DNA of 5,066 nucleotides from Boseongicola sp. SB0675_bin_26 (GTDB taxonomy: Bacteria; Pseudomonadota; Alphaproteobacteria; Rhodobacterales; Rhodobacteraceae). Location of the stretch: assembly GCA_009843725.1 (NCBI GenBank), contig VYCX01000312.1, forward strand, positions 1 through 5,066. The letters run 5' to 3'. This document shows positions 1-5,066 of the stretch, piece after piece (the stretch's first letter is position 1; each line of letters begins with the position of its first letter). The position numbers and the translations under genes were made by a program. The notes under the pieces are model-generated. The model did not search any database and was not told where the DNA came from. It was given only the letters and a program-made list of their open reading frames with translations.

Positions 1-1284
1 AGTCCGATCCTGAACGAAGAGCTCAGGAGATGCTTTGGCGATCTGGTCGCGGTTCCCAAGACCGTTGGGGAACTGAAGCATTGCCTGAAGGTTGCCCATG
101 ACGCGGAGGTTCCGATCGTCCTGCGCGGGGGAGGCACGGGAAACTACGGGCAGTCGGTTCCGGTCGAAGGCGGACTGATCGTCGAGACGACATCGATGAA
201 CCGGATTCTGGAGGTCGGTGACGGATTCGTCAGCGCGGAGGCGGGCGCCTTTATGGCGGACATCAACCGTGCCTTGAAGGCGACCGGTCAGGAAATGGCA
301 ATGTTCCCGTCGACGCAGGACATCGCCACGATCGGCGGGTTCGTTGCCGGGGGGTCCGTTGGCATCGGGTCGCTGGCGACCGGCGCGCTGCGCGAGCCGG
401 GCAACCTGATCGAGATCAAGGCGCTTTCGGTCGAGGAGCGGCCGCAAGAGCATGTCTTCCGCGGCGAGGATGTCCTGAAAGTCCACCATGCCTGGGGCCT
501 GAACGGCGTCATCACGGAGGTGACGTTGCGTGCCGTTGCCAGCCGGGACTGGATCGCCTGCATGGCCACTTTTGACGACTACCGCAGCGCCTACGGGGCG
601 GGCTACGGCGCAGCCTCCGCCAAGGGCATCGCGCCGAAAATGGTGAGTGTCGTGGATGCTCGCATCGTGGACTACTTCCCGCGCTTGAAGGGACATTTGA
701 GCGAAGGACGCGATCTCCTGGCCTGCTATGTTCCGGCAGAGGACGTGGAAACGCTCCGTGGCCTGATCGCGGACCAAGGCGGACAGCTTGAATTGACGCT
801 CGGCGATGAAGACCGGGAGACCGCCGGCATCCCGCACGTCTTTGAATTCTGTTTCAATCACACCACGCCGCAGGTCCTGAAGTCTGACCGCTCCGCGACC
901 TACCAGCAGGTGAACGTGCCTGATCCCTCAGACGCCGACGCTCTCGTCGACCTGCGGAAGGATCTGGGCGACGACGTGTGGACGCATCACGAGTTCATCC
1001 GCCTCGGTGGCCAGGTCGTGGCCATCGACCTTCCCATCATCTGGTATTCCGGCAAGGAGCGACTGGACGCGATCAACAGGACCTACGAATCGCACGGCTG
1101 CGCCGTCTTCGACGCGCACACCAACGAGGTCGAACGTGGCGGCATGCACACTGCCGACTACACCCACCTGGCGTGGAAAAAGCGCCTCGACCCGAAGGGC
1201 CTCCTGAACAGCGCCAAATCCGCGGCCTGGCACCAGGTCAAGCATCTGAGCGCCGATGAAATCAAGGCCAAGGCCGTGAACTGA
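1..1284 (+). CDS. FAD-binding oxidase/dehydrogenase, GlcD-like PCMH fold (5' end outside window)
   Basis: The reading frame is open from the first base to the TGA at 1282-1284, giving 427 residues; the true start lies upstream. The first ATG in frame (196) is not a credible start, because family sequence already precedes it. Residues 42-54 (RGGGTGNYGQSVP) are the pyrophosphate-binding loop of FAD_binding_4 proteins. Residues 111-124 (IGGFVAGGSVGIGS) and 166-177 (GLNGVITEVTLR) are the later conserved FAD-domain segments. The C-terminal DPKGLLNSAK (397-406) matches the usual family ending DPxGLLNPGK, with Ser-Ala replacing Pro-Gly. The loop has Thr where covalently flavinylated relatives carry His (RGGGHS type), so I infer non-covalent FAD. 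Such enzymes are typically cytoplasmic or peripheral oxidases or dehydrogenases of 2-hydroxy acids, alcohols or related compounds; the substrate cannot be told. The dioxygenase gene follows after 7 bases, so the two are very probably co-transcribed and may act in one pathway. Family call is strong, function open. Confidence 0.9.
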   Translation, partial: SPILNEELRRCFGDLVAVPKTVGELKHCLKVAHDAEVPIVLRGGGTGNYGQSVPVEGGLIVETTSMNRILEVGDGFVSAEAGAFMADINRALKATGQEMAMFPSTQDIATIGGFVAGGSVGIGSLATGALREPGNLIEIKALSVEERPQEHVFRGEDVLKVHHAWGLNGVITEVTLRAVASRDWIACMATFDDYRSAYGAGYGAASAKGIAPKMVSVVDARIVDYFPRLKGHLSEGRDLLACYVPAEDVETLRGLIADQGGQLELTLGDEDRETAGIPHVFEFCFNHTTPQVLKSDRSATYQQVNVPDPSDADALVDLRKDLGDDVWTHHEFIRLGGQVVAIDLPIIWYSGKERLDAINRTYESHGCAVFDAHTNEVERGGMHTADYTHLAWKKRLDPKGLLNSAKSAAWHQVKHLSADEIKAKAVN

Positions 1285-1287
1285 GGA
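1282..1287 (+). promoter_or_regulatory. Ribosome binding site overlapping the stop of the FAD oxidase gene
   Basis: TGAGGA contains the stop codon of the upstream gene and lies 4 bases before the ATG at 1292. The spacing is short for ATG 1292 and better (7 bases) for the next codon, GTG at 1295, so the dioxygenase may start one codon later. The geometry fits translational coupling between the two genes. Confidence 0.5.
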
Positions 1288-1291
1288 TGCA

Positions 1292-2179
1292 ATGGTGACC
1301 GATGTCAGGACTGTGCCGCTCAACCGGAACTTCGGTGTCGAAGTCTCTGGATTGCCGTTGGCCGACTTCGTTCCTTCGGGACGATTCGAGGAGCTGCGCG
1401 CGTTGTTCGAGGAGCATTCCGCGCTCCTGTTTCGCGCCCAGGATTTTGGCGACGCCGCGCATCTGGAACTGGCCCGCGCCTTTGGTCCGATCGAGGATCG
1501 CAAGGCCGACGAACGCAAGCCCGGCGAGGAATTCACGATCCCCAAGGTCACAAACGTGCAGTCTGACAGTTCCCTCGATGGCGACATGGACCTGCACAAG
1601 CTGCATCTGGCATCGAATCTCCTTTGGCATGCCGACAGCACCTTCATGCCGACGCCGGCATTGACCAACATCCTCACCGCCCGCGTCGTGGCCACGGAGG
1701 GCGGCGAGACAGAACTTGCCTCGACCCGGGCCGCCTGGACGGCCATGCACGAGGAACTGCGCGCCCGAATTCGGGACCGTGGCATTTGGCACCACTATTC
1801 CGTCTCACGGGCAAGGATCTCCCCGGAGCTGGCCAGGCATCCGATGTTCCACAAGTGGCCGGCAACCCACTGGAAGGCCGTCTGGACCAATCCTGTGAAC
1901 GGTCGCGAAGCGCTTTACATTGCGTCGCACGCATATAAGGTTGACGGGTACGACGAGGCCGAGAGCGCGGAATTGCTGGACGAATTGATGGAGTTCTGCA
2001 CGCAGCCCGAATTCACGTATTCTCACCAATGGGAGGTGGGCGACGTCCTGATCTGGGATCAACGGGCAGTATTGCATCGAGGACGGCCCTGGCCCGATGA
2101 ACAGGCCAGAACGCTTTCCAGCATTTGCTGCTCGGCGACCGAAGCTGACGGTGTTGCGACAATGCTCATGCCGCAATGA
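1292..2179 (+). CDS. TauD/TfdA-family Fe(II)/2-oxoglutarate-dependent dioxygenase
   Basis: This 295-residue protein is of usual family length (about 280-300). Enzymes of this family couple decarboxylation of 2-oxoglutarate to hydroxylation of a substrate, often releasing sulfite, a phenol or an aldehyde by C-S or C-O cleavage. LLWHADSTF gives the iron ligands His113 and Asp115. DVLIWDQRAVLHRGRPW (251-267) gives the distal ligand His262. Arg273 falls at the spacing expected for the 2-oxoglutarate-binding arginine, and Thr140 in GGETEL fits the family's conserved threonine. The N-terminal ALLFRAQDF and AFGPIE are also typical. HADSTF and VLHRGR look closer to TfdA (2,4-D dioxygenase) than to taurine dioxygenase TauD. 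However, the stretch after Arg273 (TLSSICCSA) lacks the basic residues usual there, so a phenoxyacetate substrate should not be assumed. No signal peptide is seen, so it is cytoplasmic. It follows the flavin oxidase after 7 bases, in an apparent operon. Family certain, substrate unknown. Confidence 0.93.
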   Translation: MVTDVRTVPLNRNFGVEVSGLPLADFVPSGRFEELRALFEEHSALLFRAQDFGDAAHLELARAFGPIEDRKADERKPGEEFTIPKVTNVQSDSSLDGDMDLHKLHLASNLLWHADSTFMPTPALTNILTARVVATEGGETELASTRAAWTAMHEELRARIRDRGIWHHYSVSRARISPELARHPMFHKWPATHWKAVWTNPVNGREALYIASHAYKVDGYDEAESAELLDELMEFCTQPEFTYSHQWEVGDVLIWDQRAVLHRGRPWPDEQARTLSSICCSATEADGVATMLMPQ

Positions 2180-2186
2180 CAGAACG

Positions 2187-2209
2187 GGCGGTCATTCTTG
2201 GATGCCGCC
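2187..2209 (+). other. Small intergenic hairpin after the dioxygenase gene
   Basis: GGCGG (2187-2191) pairs with CCGCC (2205-2209), and CAT (2193-2195) with ATG (2202-2204), leaving one bulged T and a six-base loop. It starts 8 bases after the dioxygenase stop. No T-run follows, so it is not a convincing intrinsic terminator. It could mark an mRNA processing point between the enzyme genes and the binding-protein gene, or be chance. Confidence 0.3.
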
Positions 2210-2221
2210 AAGCAGCAGGGG

Positions 2222-2231
2222 GTCTGCAGAC
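2222..2231 (+). promoter_or_regulatory. 10-bp perfect palindrome upstream of the binding-protein gene
   Basis: GTCTGCAGAC is a perfect palindrome lying 41 bases before the ATG at 2273, in the only gap long enough to hold a secondary promoter for the transporter gene. A dimeric repressor could use such a site. A 10-bp palindrome is expected a few times by chance in 5 kb, and I see no convincing -35/-10 pair, so this is only a candidate. Confidence 0.2.
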
Positions 2232-2260
2232 AATCCGAAGGCCCTCGCAAGACCAAACAG

Positions 2261-2266
2261 GGAGGA
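2261..2266 (+). promoter_or_regulatory. Strong ribosome binding site fixing the start of the solute-binding protein
   Basis: GGAGGA is followed, with GGAGG 7 bases upstream, by ATG 2273. It decides the start against the in-frame ATG at 2198, which has no comparable site and would add 25 polar residues that do not look like a signal peptide. Confidence 0.85.
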
Positions 2267-2272
2267 AAGAAA

Positions 2273-3934
2273 ATGCAATACCTGACACGCACGGGAAAGC
2301 CGTTGCCGAGGGTGATTACCGATCAGGCCGGGACGGTCGGTGACGATCCGGTCAACCGCAGGGAATTCCTTGCGCTCGCCAGCACATTCGGCGCGACTGC
2401 CGCCACCGCCTACGGCATGCTGGGCCACGCCGCGCCGGCACAGGCCGCGAGCGAAGCGAAGATGGGCGGAACCGTGCGCATCCAGATGGAAGTGCGCGCG
2501 CTGAAGGATCCGCGCACATTCGACTGGTCGCAGATCGCCAACTTTGCCCGAGGCTGGCTCGAGAATCTCGTCTCCTACGAAAATGACGGGACGTTCCTGC
2601 CGGTCTTGCTGGAAAGCTGGGACATCTCCGAAGACGCCCAGACGTACACCTTGAACCTTCGCAAGGGCGTGAAATGGAACAACGGCGACGACTTCACCGC
2701 CGAGGACGTCGCACGCAACATCACCGGCTGGTGCGACAAGGGTGTCGAGGGCAACTCGATGGCCGGTCGTTTCGCCGTGTTGATCGATCCGGACACGAAC
2801 AAGGCGATCGAAGGCGCCATCGAGGTTGTTGACGCTCATACCGTGCGGCTGAACCTGCCAAGACCCGACATCTCGCTGATCGCCGGCATGGCCGACTATC
2901 CGGCAGCGATCGTGCACAGTTCGCACGATCCGGACAGCATGCTCGCCAATCCTGTTGGCACCGGACCTTACCTGCCCGAGAGCCTGGAGGTCGGCGTCAA
3001 GGGCGTGCTGGTGCGCAACGAGAACCACACGTGGTGGAACGAAGGAAACGGCGCCTGGATGGACCGGATAGAGTATATCGACTACGGCACCGATCCGTCG
3101 GCGTTTGTTGCGGCTGCCGAGGCCGACGAGATTGACATGCTCTACACGATCGAGGGCGAGTTCATCGACATCATGACGTCGTTTGACGGCTGGGTCGAGA
3201 ACGAGGTCGTGACCATGGCCACCATCGTCATTCGTCCCAACCAGCTGGCCGAAATTGACGGCATGAAGCCCTATGCCGACAAGCGCGTCCGGCAGGCGAT
3301 TTCCATGGCCGTGGACAACTCGGTTCTCCTGGAACTCGGCTACAACAGCCGCGGCGTGCCGGCCCAGAACCACCATGTCGGACCTGCGCATCCGGAGTAC
3401 ATCGACATCGGCGATCCGAAGTTCGATCCCGCAGGTGCCTTGGCCCTGGTCCAGGAGGCTGGCATGGCGGATTTCGAGCACGAACTGATCTCGATCGACG
3501 ACGCCTGGCGCAAGGACACGACCGACGCCGTGGCCGCGCAGCTGCGGGACGCCGGCATCAACGTCAAGCGCACCGTTCTCCCGGGCAGCACGTTCTGGAA
3601 CGACTGGGCGAAATACCCGTTCAGTTCGACGAACTGGAACCACCGTCCGTTCGGCGTGCAGATCTGGGCGCTTGCCTATCGTTCGGGCGAGGCCTGGAAC
3701 GAGTTCGGCTGGGCGAACCCGGAATTCGACGCCTTGCTGGAGCAGGCCTTGGCCACTCCGGACGTTGAGAAGCGCCGCGCCCTGATGGCGGTGGGCGAGA
3801 AGCTCATCCAGGACGAAGGCGTTACGATCCAGCCTTACTGGCGCTCGCTGTACAACCATACCCGTGAGGGCTTGGGCGGTGGCGCTCACCACATTTCGTT
3901 CGAGATTCGGCCGGCACTGCTCCACTGGACCTGA
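2273..3934 (+). CDS. Tat-exported ABC transporter solute-binding protein, family 5 (DppA/OppA-like)
   Basis: The 553-residue product is a periplasmic binding protein of the SBP_bac_5 family, which delivers peptides, opines, nickel chelates or other small solutes to an ABC permease. The N-terminus carries a Tat signal: a 28-residue polar leader, NRREFLA (twin Arg 29-30), a hydrophobic stretch, and a likely cleavage after APAQA (about residue 58). The mature domain shows family hallmarks: [13 protein letters not shown] (109-121), [18 protein letters not shown] (129-146), NPVGTGPY (226-233), [13 protein letters not shown] (336-348) and the closing [11 protein letters not shown] (519-529). Length is normal for the family. 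Tat export implies folding in the cytoplasm before export. The gene follows the two oxidase genes by 93 bases and likely supplies their substrate. No permease or ATPase gene accompanies it here; a small membrane protein follows instead. The family is clear, but the ligand cannot be told; a peptide ligand should not be assumed. Confidence 0.93.
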   Translation: MQYLTRTGKPLPRVITDQAGTVGDDPVNRREFLALASTFGATAATAYGMLGHAAPAQAASEAKMGGTVRIQMEVRALKDPRTFDWSQIANFARGWLENLVSYENDGTFLPVLLESWDISEDAQTYTLNLRKGVKWNNGDDFTAEDVARNITGWCDKGVEGNSMAGRFAVLIDPDTNKAIEGAIEVVDAHTVRLNLPRPDISLIAGMADYPAAIVHSSHDPDSMLANPVGTGPYLPESLEVGVKGVLVRNENHTWWNEGNGAWMDRIEYIDYGTDPSAFVAAAEADEIDMLYTIEGEFIDIMTSFDGWVENEVVTMATIVIRPNQLAEIDGMKPYADKRVRQAISMAVDNSVLLELGYNSRGVPAQNHHVGPAHPEYIDIGDPKFDPAGALALVQEAGMADFEHELISIDDAWRKDTTDAVAAQLRDAGINVKRTVLPGSTFWNDWAKYPFSSTNWNHRPFGVQIWALAYRSGEAWNEFGWANPEFDALLEQALATPDVEKRRALMAVGEKLIQDEGVTIQPYWRSLYNHTREGLGGGAHHISFEIRPALLHWT

Positions 3935-3944
3935 GGTTCACTTT

Positions 3945-3970
3945 GGCGGGGCGGCACTCGCCGCCCTGCC
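3945..3970 (+). other. Stable GC-rich hairpin between binding-protein and membrane-protein genes
   Basis: An 11-bp stem (3945-3955 with 3960-3970) closes a four-base loop ACTC. The inner seven pairs, GGGCGGC with GCCGCCC, are perfect, and only one G-T wobble (3948 with 3967) occurs in the whole stem. It begins 10 bases after the stop at 3934. No T-run follows on either strand, so classical intrinsic termination is unlikely. Stem-loops directly behind solute-binding-protein genes are known (e.g. malE-malF) to stabilise the upstream mRNA and lower expression of downstream genes, and I infer that role here. Confidence 0.65.
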
Positions 3971-3985
3971 ATTGGCGATCACGTC

Positions 3986-3990
3986 AAGGA
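3986..3990 (+). promoter_or_regulatory. Ribosome binding site of the small membrane protein gene
   Basis: AAGGA lies 6 bases before ATG 3997. It favours that start over the in-frame TTG at 3943, which lacks a site and would translate straight through the hairpin at 3945-3970, adding 18 polar residues before the first membrane helix. Confidence 0.65.
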
Positions 3991-3996
3991 CGGGAC

Positions 3997-4491
3997 ATGA
4001 TTCTCGAGACGACTGTCATTGTCGCCCAGACGGCCTGTGTCTTCTTCCTGGCGGCGTGGCTCACGATCGGGGTCCTGGACAACATATTTCATTCCGCGCT
4101 GAACAGCACCATTACGACGGAAGTTCTCGACATGACGCGCATGCGGGAAGAATTCCCCGAGGCCTACGAGGCCGTTGCGCATCGACGAGTTTCGAACGCG
4201 TCGGTTCAAAAGTGGTTGTTCGCGATCATCGTGGTTTGGGAGGTCGTCGCGGCCATTGCGTTATGGTCAGGGTTTGCGGCTATGCTGATGGCCGCTCTCG
4301 GTCAGGTTGATCCGACGACTGGTCGCAGCCTTGCCGTGTTGGGGGCGCTGCTGTTTACCAGCATCTGGGTCGGTTTTTTGGTGGGAGGCAACTGGTTCTG
4401 CTATTGGTTCTGTCACGAAGGTGCACAGAATACCCACTATCAGATGACGATTTGGGGGATTCTGACAACGATCTTGCTCGTGGCGGGATGA
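3997..4491 (+). CDS. Small four-helix integral membrane protein, DUF2165-like
   Basis: The product is 164 residues. Four hydrophobic stretches are visible at about 7-28, 72-100, 112-131 and 149-163, separated by a polar stretch (32-70, rich in charged residues) and a short linker (101-110). The pattern of a long first loop, the helix with WEVVAAIALW, and then FLVGGNWF followed by a last helix resembles the DUF2165 family of predicted small inner-membrane proteins, whose function is not known to me. Residues 131-148 form a Trp/Cys/His-rich segment with Cys135, Cys139, His140 and His147 next to a helix end. The gene follows the binding-protein gene after 62 bases and lies in the same direction, so it may belong to the operon. 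It is too small, and lacks the EAA loop, to be an ABC permease. Membrane location is sure, the family assignment likely, the function unknown. Confidence 0.8.
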   Translation: MILETTVIVAQTACVFFLAAWLTIGVLDNIFHSALNSTITTEVLDMTRMREEFPEAYEAVAHRRVSNASVQKWLFAIIVVWEVVAAIALWSGFAAMLMAALGQVDPTTGRSLAVLGALLFTSIWVGFLVGGNWFCYWFCHEGAQNTHYQMTIWGILTTILLVAG

Positions 4492-4577
4492 TGGCTTGCG
4501 ATCAATGATCTTTCGGCAAACCGAGGCAGGTCGGAGGCGTGACTGGTCGGCGCGGGTTCATGACCTGTCAGCCACGC

Positions 4578-4599
4578 GGCAAGTCGGCCTGGGCTTGCC
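4578..4599 (+). terminator. Weak candidate terminator hairpin downstream of the last gene
   Basis: GGCAAGTC (4578-4585) pairs with GGCTTGCC (4592-4599) over 8 bp with one T-G wobble and a six-base loop. It is followed by CATTTG, a poor T-run. It lies 86 bases after the stop at 4491 and is the best stem in that stretch, so it may end the transcript, but the missing T-run keeps this tentative. Confidence 0.25.
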
Positions 4600-4676
4600 C
4601 ATTTGAACCGCGCACTCGACAGCGCTAGGACCCGCCTGCCGTCAAGGATCTCCATACCCGTATCCGTCCGTGTCTG

Positions 4677-4698
4677 CGCGCCCTGAAGTCGCGGCGCG
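4677..4698. repeat. Inverted repeat in the gene-free stretch
   Basis: CGCGCC (4677-4682) and GGCGCG (4693-4698) are exact inverted copies separated by 10 bases; a G-T pair extends the stem outward by one. No T-run follows on either strand. In GC-rich DNA such a 6-bp repeat can easily be chance. Confidence 0.25.
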
Positions 4699-5030
4699 TT
4701 CATGTACCGGAGAGTTGCTTTTCTTGGGAACGAAAGAGAGGCTTGCACAACAGCCTTGGACAGGTTCGGATTTTTGCAGATTTCATGCCTCGAACGGGCC
4801 TTGAGGCCGATTGCTTTCCGGTGTGGGCTGATATCCTTGGCAGTCCGCCGATAGACCAATCCGGCAATTCCAGTCCGCTGCCGGACGACCTGAACCGAGA
4901 AGCAACGGCCAGTCTTTTGCTTGCGGCCATTGGCATGCAACTGAAGATCACGCCTTTCTTATGGAGGGTGCCCTCTCCCCGTCCATTCAAAGACCCAGAT
5001 GTTTCCCTGCCTCAGTAGTGTCCCATTAAT

Positions 5031-5048
5031 AGTCGAATAGATTCAACT
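5031..5048. promoter_or_regulatory. Operator-like 18-bp imperfect palindrome
   Basis: The sequence AGTCGAAT-AG-ATTCAACT reads as two 8-base half sites with 7 of 8 positions complementary. It sits in the most A/T-rich part of the window, near the right end. Such a dyad suits a dimeric helix-turn-helix regulator, but the gene it might control is outside the window, so its function is inferred only. Confidence 0.3.
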
Positions 5049-5066
5049 GCTTACCAGGGCCGTCCG

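Larger units (their letters stand above)
4492..5066. other. 575-base stretch without a supported gene
   Basis: No frame on either strand gives a protein with recognisable motifs or a credible ribosome binding site. The longest open frames (4743-5018 on +, 4440-4940 and 4700-4990 on -) have compositions typical of unselected GC-rich DNA, and one runs into the 3' end of the membrane-protein gene. Visible structure is limited to inverted repeats at 4500-4510, 4578-4599, 4677-4698 and 5031-5048. From about 4990 on the DNA becomes clearly more A/T-rich, which may mark a promoter region or a sequence boundary. It could be spacer, a decayed gene, or the upstream region of a gene beyond the window. 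Confidence 0.5.

Noticed and set aside
928..1785. A 285-codon minus-strand frame across the oxidase-dioxygenase junction
   Set aside because: It overlaps two well-supported + strand genes, its product is rich in Arg and Ser as expected of an antisense GC-rich frame, and it shows no domain.
2198..2272. Upstream ATG start for the solute-binding protein
   Set aside because: It lacks a ribosome binding site and adds a polar, Lys/Gly-rich leader translated from the ribosome binding site region itself; ATG 2273 is far better supported.
2192..3925. A 577-codon open frame on the minus strand opposite the solute-binding protein gene
   Set aside because: It is the antisense shadow of a GC-rich gene. 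The + strand carries a Tat signal and SBP_bac_5 motifs with a strong ribosome binding site, while the minus-strand product has no recognisable motif.
3943..3996. TTG start for the small membrane protein
   Set aside because: No ribosome binding site is present, and the extension would be encoded by the stable intergenic hairpin; ATG 3997 has AAGGA at 6 bases.
3864..4310. A 148-codon + strand frame overlapping the end of the binding protein and the membrane protein
   Set aside because: It is out of frame with both neighbours, and its product lacks the hydrophobic pattern and any motif; it is a shadow frame.
4500..4510. Short palindrome GATCAATGATC just after the last gene
   Set aside because: Five-base arms around one base are too short to call a terminator or operator and are not followed by a T-run.
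4440..4940. A 166-codon minus-strand frame in the terminal stretch
   Set aside because: It ends inside the 3' part of the membrane-protein gene on the opposite strand and has no motif, no good ribosome binding site and a basic, low-complexity composition.
4743..5018. A 91-codon + strand frame starting with TTG
   Set aside because: The only purine-rich sequence is 2 bases from the TTG, too close to act. The product shows no family features, and other frames of similar length coexist over the same DNA.
5016..5066. Possible insertion-sequence end (TAGTGTCCCATTAAT)
   Set aside because: The string vaguely recalls transposon termini, but I can see no matching inverted copy, target duplication or transposase in the window, so I cannot support it.

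Overview
The window looks like chromosomal or large-replicon DNA of a GC-rich proteobacterium, most likely an alphaproteobacterium. This rests on the strong G/C preference at third codon positions, the style of the Tat-exported family 5 solute-binding protein, and the pairing of small-molecule catabolic oxidases with a transporter component. The genus cannot be read from the sequence.

All four supported genes are on the + strand. (1) Positions 1-1284 hold the 3' part of a flavin-dependent oxidase of the GlcD/PCMH (FAD_binding_4) type; its N-terminus lies upstream of the window. (2) Positions 1292-2179, only 7 bases later, encode a complete non-heme Fe(II)/2-oxoglutarate dioxygenase of the TauD/TfdA family, with the metal-binding H-x-D...H triad and the 2-oxoglutarate arginine in place. 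(3) After 93 bases carrying a small hairpin, a 10-bp palindrome and a strong ribosome binding site, 2273-3934 encode a Tat-exported, DppA/OppA-like (SBP_bac_5) periplasmic solute-binding protein. (4) After 62 bases dominated by a very stable hairpin (3945-3970), 3997-4491 encode a small four-helix membrane protein that resembles DUF2165. Positions 4492-5066 contain no gene I can support, only a few inverted repeats, including an operator-like imperfect palindrome at 5031-5048.

The layout suggests an uptake-and-oxidation module. The binding protein would capture a small organic solute, and the dioxygenase and the flavin oxidase would oxidise it in the cytoplasm. The substrate cannot be read from the sequence. 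No ABC permease or ATPase is present in the window, so the transporter partners must lie upstream or elsewhere.

I see no phage, CRISPR, rRNA, tRNA or intact insertion sequence. Nothing here amounts to a clearly new system. The most distinctive points are the unusual C-terminal end of the TfdA-like enzyme, the stable hairpin behind the binding-protein gene, the Cys/Trp/His-rich motif of the small membrane protein, and the apparent orphan status of the binding protein.
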